Shown one piece after another: positions 59,378-64,000 of a stretch of 64,000 nucleotides of DNA (position 1 is the first letter of the stretch; each line of letters opens with the position of its first letter). Origin of the DNA: Gonatopus flavifemur (Eukaryota > Arthropoda > Insecta > Hymenoptera > Dryinidae). Under the pieces are notes generated by a model. It was not told the DNA's origin and made no database searches. It saw nothing but the letters and a program-made list of their open reading frames with translations. The stretch is from the NCBI GenBank assembly GCA_018340375.1, contig JAFFJZ010000006.1:13224001-13288000 (forward strand), read 5' to 3'. The position numbers and the translations under genes were made by a program.

Positions 59378-59671
59378 CCCTGGTGAAAGGGAAGCGTGTC
59401 ATAAAGAGTAACGGAAACTTAAGAATGTTTCAGATTACTTTCCTAATACTTCTCATATGCTTCCTATCCACTCTCTAACTACGCTTCCGGACGTCAAGCC
59501 CGGTTTCTATGAAATTGGTGTTTCTTCGGATACGCTTCACACACTTCAAATATACGTTCGAACCACTCTTAATGTTCCACTTGACGCTCGGTATACGCTT
59601 AAATCCACGTTCCAAATACTTTCCAACTACGTTCCTGATACTTTCTATTACACGCTTCCCTTTCACCAGGG
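59378..59671. mobile_element. MITE with CCCTGGTGAAAGGGAAGCGT ends, TA duplication
   Basis: ccctggtgaaagggaagcgt and acgcttccctttcaccaggg form a perfect inverted repeat of at least 20 bases, with TA at 59376-59377 and 59672-59673. Interior words 'acttccgg', 'cgttccaaatactttcc'. The 95-codon plus frame at 59457-59744 is repeat-derived. Confidence 0.88.
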
Positions 59672-60372
59672 TATCTTGGACCAAACAGATGTGAAGATCT
59701 CAGACAGCGAGACAGACAGACACACGCAAACACCCTTTTCTTGATAGTAGATTTTTGACCTTATCACAATATTTCCATTTCCTCATGTGTAAAGATATAA
59801 AGAACATGGGAGTGAAAAATTTGCGATTTCTTCTAGTCTTTGTAAGATTCTGAAATAACAATATAATATGAGAATTGCATTTTAAGAGTCTCACCAAATT
59901 GAATAAGTTCAAAAAACGTTACTGAAAGTTTTCAAAAATTGATAATTCACATCATCATATCTAATTGAATTCCACAAGTGCTTGGAAATTTCCTCAAAAT
60001 ATGTTATATTATGTCACAGTTGTACAAAATTTAAGACAAATCGCACATTTTTCTACTCTTCTTCGTATTTTCATTGATTATCTTCATTATTAATAATGAT
60101 ACGTTAATACAGTACTTATAATGATCATATATTTTTTTTTTCAAAAAATACTGACATATTTTTTATATGGATATTCACTACATAATAAATCTCAGTCTTA
60201 TGAGTTCTCTCACGTTCTCTAACGTTCGGAGCGTCATCAACGCCACCTCGCGCCCGTTCAGGAAGTTTTTATTAGATGGTTTTATCGACAGTGTTAGAAA
60301 TTTAATTACGAATATTCTTTTTATTATAAGTTATATCAATTTCTATTATATATTTTATTACGTGGCGATATA
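59672..60372. other. No gene recognised
   Basis: Very AT-rich. Short hydrophobic frames only; no motifs. Confidence 0.35.
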
Positions 60373-60881
60373 CATCCCGAAGGGAACATGAAGCTCCGAC
60401 AAATGTTCAGAATAGATCATGATATATCAGACTGAAGCTCTGTTGGAGCTCAAGTTTAGATTCGTAAACGTTCGACGAAGGTCCGATGAACGTTGAAATG
60501 TCCACTTGAAAATAGTTTGAATGAACATTCATAAAACGTTCATCGAACGTTTGCTAAAGGTTCGTTCGAGTTGCAATTTTTCGATCAAAGTTTTTTTCAA
60601 AGTATATTTTTCCACGAAAAAATGAAAGATTGAGGCATTTCTAACTATAATTGTAATTCCGTCTGGAACATAAAAAACTGAAGGTTGAATGAATCTTCGT
60701 AGAATCTTTAATAAACGTTCTATGAACCTTCATTCAAGCTATTTTCAAGCGGACATTTCAACGTTCATCGGACCTTCGTCGAACGTTTCCGAATCTAAAC
60801 TTGAGCTCCAACGGAGCTTCAGTCTGATCTATCATGATCTATTCTGAACGTTCGTCGGAGCTTCATGTTCCCTTCGGGATG
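60373..60881. mobile_element. Foldback of about 509 bases, AACGTTC words
   Basis: Left catcccgaagggaacatgaa and right ttcatgttcccttcgggatg are perfect inverse ends. The arms continue about 190 bases: 'aagctccgac', 'gagctcaagtttagattcg', 'gtccgatgaacgttgaaatg' and their complements. The centre has a GAAAAAA/TTTTTTC loop region. Confidence 0.85.
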
Positions 60882-60954
60882 TTTTTATTATAATTTATTA
60901 TAATCAGTATCCCAAGTAGCACAAGAACTTCTCAAATATGCTATGGTGACTGTA

Positions 60955-61644
60955 CCCGGATAGCATCGGGAGGTTTTCTGCAGGGTACCCAAGCTATAAT
61001 GTAGAAACCAAAACACGAGTTTCAGCGCCGCCTACCGCAACTCTGCGAACCAAAAGTCACAAACACAAGTACACCATGTATACTTATATATGGTGTACTT
61101 GTGTACGTGAACTTGTGTGGGTAAACTGGTGTATAAGTATACATGGTGCATTTGTGTATGTGACCTTTGGTTCGCAGAGTTGCGGTAGGCGGCGCTGGAA
61201 CCTGTGTTTGAGTTTCTACATTGTAGCTTGGGTACCCTGGTTTTCTGAACGTTCATAAAACGTACTTGGTCTCACAGAAAACGTCCAAATAAAATCCCAG
61301 GACGTTCTAAAAACGTCGCATGTACGTCCCAGGGACATACAAATGTTCTGTGATGTTCAATTTATGTCCCACATGCGACGTTCTGGGGACGTGTTCAATG
61401 AAGATGTCAATGACGTTCTGCGATACGACGCGTATGTTTGTATAGGTTAGTTTTCATGAAAGTACGTTTGGGAAACGTAACGAGAACGTCCCGTGGGAGA
61501 TGAAAAAAGCGTACTGGGAACGTATTCAGGTGCATCAAAAATAAACGTTCTCTGAACGTATTTAAACCTACTCCACGGAGAGGAAGCGCGCAAAACTAAG
61601 GTTATGTTTCTAAAACATCCACAGGACATTCAATGCTGTCTGGG
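60955..61644. mobile_element. AACGTTC/ACGTCC-word MITE, middle level, TA duplication
   Basis: Left cccggatagcat and right aatgctgtctggg are inverse, with TA at 60953-60954 and 61645-61646. 'gaacgttcat', 'aaaacgtcc', 'cgtcccagggac' fill it. It is interrupted by the hAT-type element 60981-61239. Confidence 0.7.
60981..61239. mobile_element. hAT-type MITE, innermost, 8-base duplication
   Basis: Ends cagggtacccaagct and agcttgggtaccctg are perfect inverse repeats. The 8 bases gttttctg occur directly at both sides (60973-60980 and 61240-61247). CAGGG tips with an 8-base target duplication are the hAT signature. Arms with 'gcgccgcctaccgcaactc' and its complement extend about 110 bases. Non-coding. 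Confidence 0.88.
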
Positions 61645-61919
61645 TATGAATGTGAAAGGGATGTGCGAATGAGACTATTTCGGATAAATTCGTTAAGATA
61701 TTCTATGGAGGTGCATAGCACATAATTATTCGAAACAGTCTTATTTAGAGGTTCTACGCATGTTCGTGGGGTTTTCCAAACACGCTCTCAGCATTTCTAA
61801 CCTCTTCTGCTACTTGGGGTGTGAAACTGATTATATTTCTTAGTAAATTTCAATACAATCGTTTTATTATAAAAATATATCAAGCCACATTAGATTGAAT
61901 TTTGAAACTGATTATATTT

Positions 61920-62166
61920 CCCAGATAGAAAAGCATGCTCTGAATATTTTGTAACATAACGTGCCGTAAACATACTATCATGAACTCCGCTCAGCTTGCA
62001 ATGATGCATAGAATGTAAACATTATGTTTCAATTATGGTGCCATCACCTCGTTTTGCTACCAATAACAATGCTTTATGCGGAAACACCTTGGCGCCATTA
62101 TGCGAACATTTCTTGGCGTGCATGTCACCATTATGATGACATTATGGAGACATTTTTCTATCTGGG
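61920..62166. mobile_element. CATTATG-word MITE
   Basis: cccagatagaaaagcatgc at the left mirrors acatttttctatctggg at the right. 'cattatg', 'catgatg...' words recur. 247 bases. Confidence 0.6.
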
Positions 62167-63546
62167 TTTTTGAATACATCGTATTAGAAAATTTTTACTA
62201 TACGATTTTTATTATACATTTCTCTTCGTGCAGCCTCAGCCGCAGTTTTTTTCAAATGAAAGCAGGAAATCAGAACTTCAGAGTAAAAATTTATGATGTA
62301 ATAAAAAATTCACTAATACGACGATGTTGTTATGTTTGGTTATGTTGACACATGTCCAACCTTACTGTGTGACATTCATTACCCAACCTATTTCGACCGC
62401 CACCTACCGACGCAACCAGCATGTATTGTAAACGGCGGAAACAAAGTTGTACAATAGCAAGTTAAAATAATTTTTTCCTCCCAAAAGCATGTGTTCCTTT
62501 TCCAAGTTTGAATAAATTTTAAATTTCAGGAACGAATGATGTGGAAGAATTGAAATTTTTATTTGTTTGTCTGTTTTAGGTAAGAAATACGACCTCTACC
62601 TCACACACTGTACACTGATAGGAGACTTTCTGAAAGATACCCTACAAATGTGAACTAGAAGTGCATGATGATTCATGCTACAAATATTTTATGTACAATT
62701 TTTATAAAATTCGATATAAACTCGACAAAGTTTCTATAACAAATAACGATACTATGAAACATTGTGCACCTTTGATGTGGAATAACTCTTTCATGTCTGA
62801 TCAATTCACGCTAAAAACAATTTTTTTATCAACATAAAAACTTTTCAGAGTTCCAAACCATAACATATAAAACCATCACATCAAAATTACTAATAAATAT
62901 AGTTTTTATATAATTTATATACAATAATTATATACAAATTACATATAAAATTGAAAAGTTTGCTATAAAATAACTACAACAATTGTGAAAATTCTTCTGG
63001 CGGCATCATTACTTTTTATTTAATCATCGTAATTCGATTTCGAGGAAGTCCATCCTTTGTATTCGTACATTGAGGAAAATTCCATTGGATAAAGTTCTGT
63101 TCTTTTTTTTTTGTTTTTCGTAAGCCGTTAACGTTAAAAAATCTCGACAACAACTGTTTTCGATTCATTTTTATCATCAGCAATGGTCAAAGTTGTTGCA
63201 GTCCCCTGGTCAAAAGAAACGATACAACCGATCGGAAGAGGCAATAACAAAAATCAGATAGAAAACGATTCGGAATCTGTTTCTATGCGGTTTTCGACCC
63301 TTTTCCAAAGTGCAGTACAGAGTGTTTTTACTACCGCTAATGGTGGAAACGAAAGTTATAGTCAAAGTTTATCAATGTCCCTCAAACTTACAAAGAAGAA
63401 TAGGGACTCTGTACAATCGAATTTCTTGTAACGTAACCAAACTTCCCGATACTACGGATAAATCAGTGCAAGGTAATGGTTAGTGGTGACCGCCACTGCT
63501 TTGATCTGATTAATACATCGCCACGCGAGTGACGCGTGTCTCTTTG
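62167..63546. other. Upstream flank of the right-edge gene, no gene recognised
   Basis: AT-rich to about 63000, then more balanced. The 82-codon plus frame at 63183-63431 has no recognised domain and lies just upstream of the inferred promoter; I do not call it. Confidence 0.4.
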
Positions 63547-63582
63547 TATAAAAACCTTCAGAAAAAGGGAATCATCCTCAGT
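63547..63582 (+). promoter_or_regulatory. TATA box and TCAGT initiator
   Basis: TATAAAAAC at 63547-63555 is followed by TCAGT at 63578-63582. The A at 63580 lies 33 bases after the first T of the TATA box, the usual arthropod core-promoter spacing. Confidence 0.75.
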
Positions 63583-63759
63583 CACTGATTAGAAAAGCAA
63601 CGATTAACACTTACTCCACTTAACAACAACAACAACAAAGACAGAAATAATAATAATAATTGTGATCATTTGTTTTTTGAACGCAAAGACAATGTTTGTG
63701 ATTATATTAGTGGAACGATTAATTATTTGTGTGTAGTGTAAACATCCGAACAAGATGAG
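63580..63759 (+). CDS. First exon of a plus-strand gene running off the window
   Basis: A 175-base leader with (AAC)n and (AAT)n runs (63621-63661) leads to ATG at 63755-63757. Only AG follows before a strong donor, GTACGT (63760-63765), so the coding part of the exon is ATGAG, leaving a phase-2 split codon (Met-Arg/Ser...). Very short first coding exons that stop just inside the signal peptide are common in insect secreted-protein genes, including cuticle proteins; that identity is only a suggestion because exon 2 is outside the window. The remaining 240 bases look intronic. Confidence 0.6.
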
Positions 63760-64000
63760 GTACGTTACAATTTTTCTTTTAATTGTGAAAATTTTTCTTT
63801 CTCTTTTGAACGCCTTTCCTGAATTTCGGATATTTTTTTTAGATGAATTGAAAATTATATTACAATACTTTTAATACATCAGAATATTACTTATCTGTGA
63901 CAAAGACCAATTTTAAATCAATTCGTACGCCGGCTTTTTATCTCTTTTGGCGATCCTTATCGGAGAGATGTAACGTGCCGCAATCTCTCACACGTTCGTC

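Larger units (their letters stand above)
60911..61818. mobile_element. Outer MITE of a three-level nest
   Basis: Left cccaagtagcacaagaactt and right aacctcttctgctacttggg are inverse ends. Short outer segments (60911-60954 and 61645-61818) with 'gagactatttcgg' words surround the 60955-61644 element. Confidence 0.6.

Noticed and set aside
59457..59744. 95-codon plus frame
   Set aside because: Lies mostly within the 59378-59671 MITE and is a by-product of its repeats.
62529..62580. Possible small exon between 'aaatttcag' and 'ttttag|gtaag'
   Set aside because: Signals are present but the enclosed sequence is short, AT-rich and has no link to another exon.

Overview
The window looks like repeat-rich, AT-rich nuclear DNA of an arthropod, most likely an insect. 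The signs are spliced genes with TATA boxes and arthropod-type initiators, mariner transposons, a non-LTR retrotransposon, and a very dense population of short terminal-inverted-repeat (TIR) elements (MITEs and foldbacks). A hymenopteran, perhaps a parasitoid wasp, would fit the element mix and the small secreted peptides, but the sequence does not prove the order. There are no bacterial-style operons. Most open frames of 60-130 codons here are chance frames inside repeats.

Host genes are few. On the minus strand lie two genes of the same build: gene A (about 26846-28016) and gene B (about 32965-34475). Each has a TATA box, a first exon with a 42-residue secreted peptide, a phase-2 donor shortly after the stop codon, an intron of 837 or 881 bases, and a second exon ending near an AATAAA signal. 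At the right edge (63547-63759) a TATA box, a TCAGT initiator, a 5' leader and an ATGAG|GT first exon mark a plus-strand gene that continues outside the window.

Autonomous-type transposons: a mariner at 45051-46344 has perfect 36-base TIRs, TA duplications and an uninterrupted transposase with all three catalytic aspartates. It sits inside the decayed remains of another transposon-related gene (about 44340-46703). A second mariner (56265-59129) is broken by a frameshift and a stop, carries two smaller elements and has an inverted copy of its leader. The 3' part of a non-LTR retrotransposon ORF2 (50071-51710) is split by a 357-base MITE.

The rest is mostly MITEs, many nested two or three deep (9184-13292, 19125-20240, 20704-21165, 47830-48580, 60911-61818). 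Many end in CCCA...AGCA or CCCTGGT and are flanked by TA. Many are also filled with one family-specific palindromic word (GATATC, GAATTC, AGATCT, TGATCA, AAGCTT, AGTACT, TGGCCA, AACGTT, AATATT, CAGCTG). A 2.9 kb TIR element (36849-39735) holds about 24 tandem 65-base units in a 7-unit higher-order pattern, plus a 5S-rRNA-like relic. Long stretches at 296-2297, 5340-6880, 13527-16070, 22439-24485, 39736-42380 and 53696-55409 look single-copy and hold no gene I can recognise; they could be intron or regulatory DNA.
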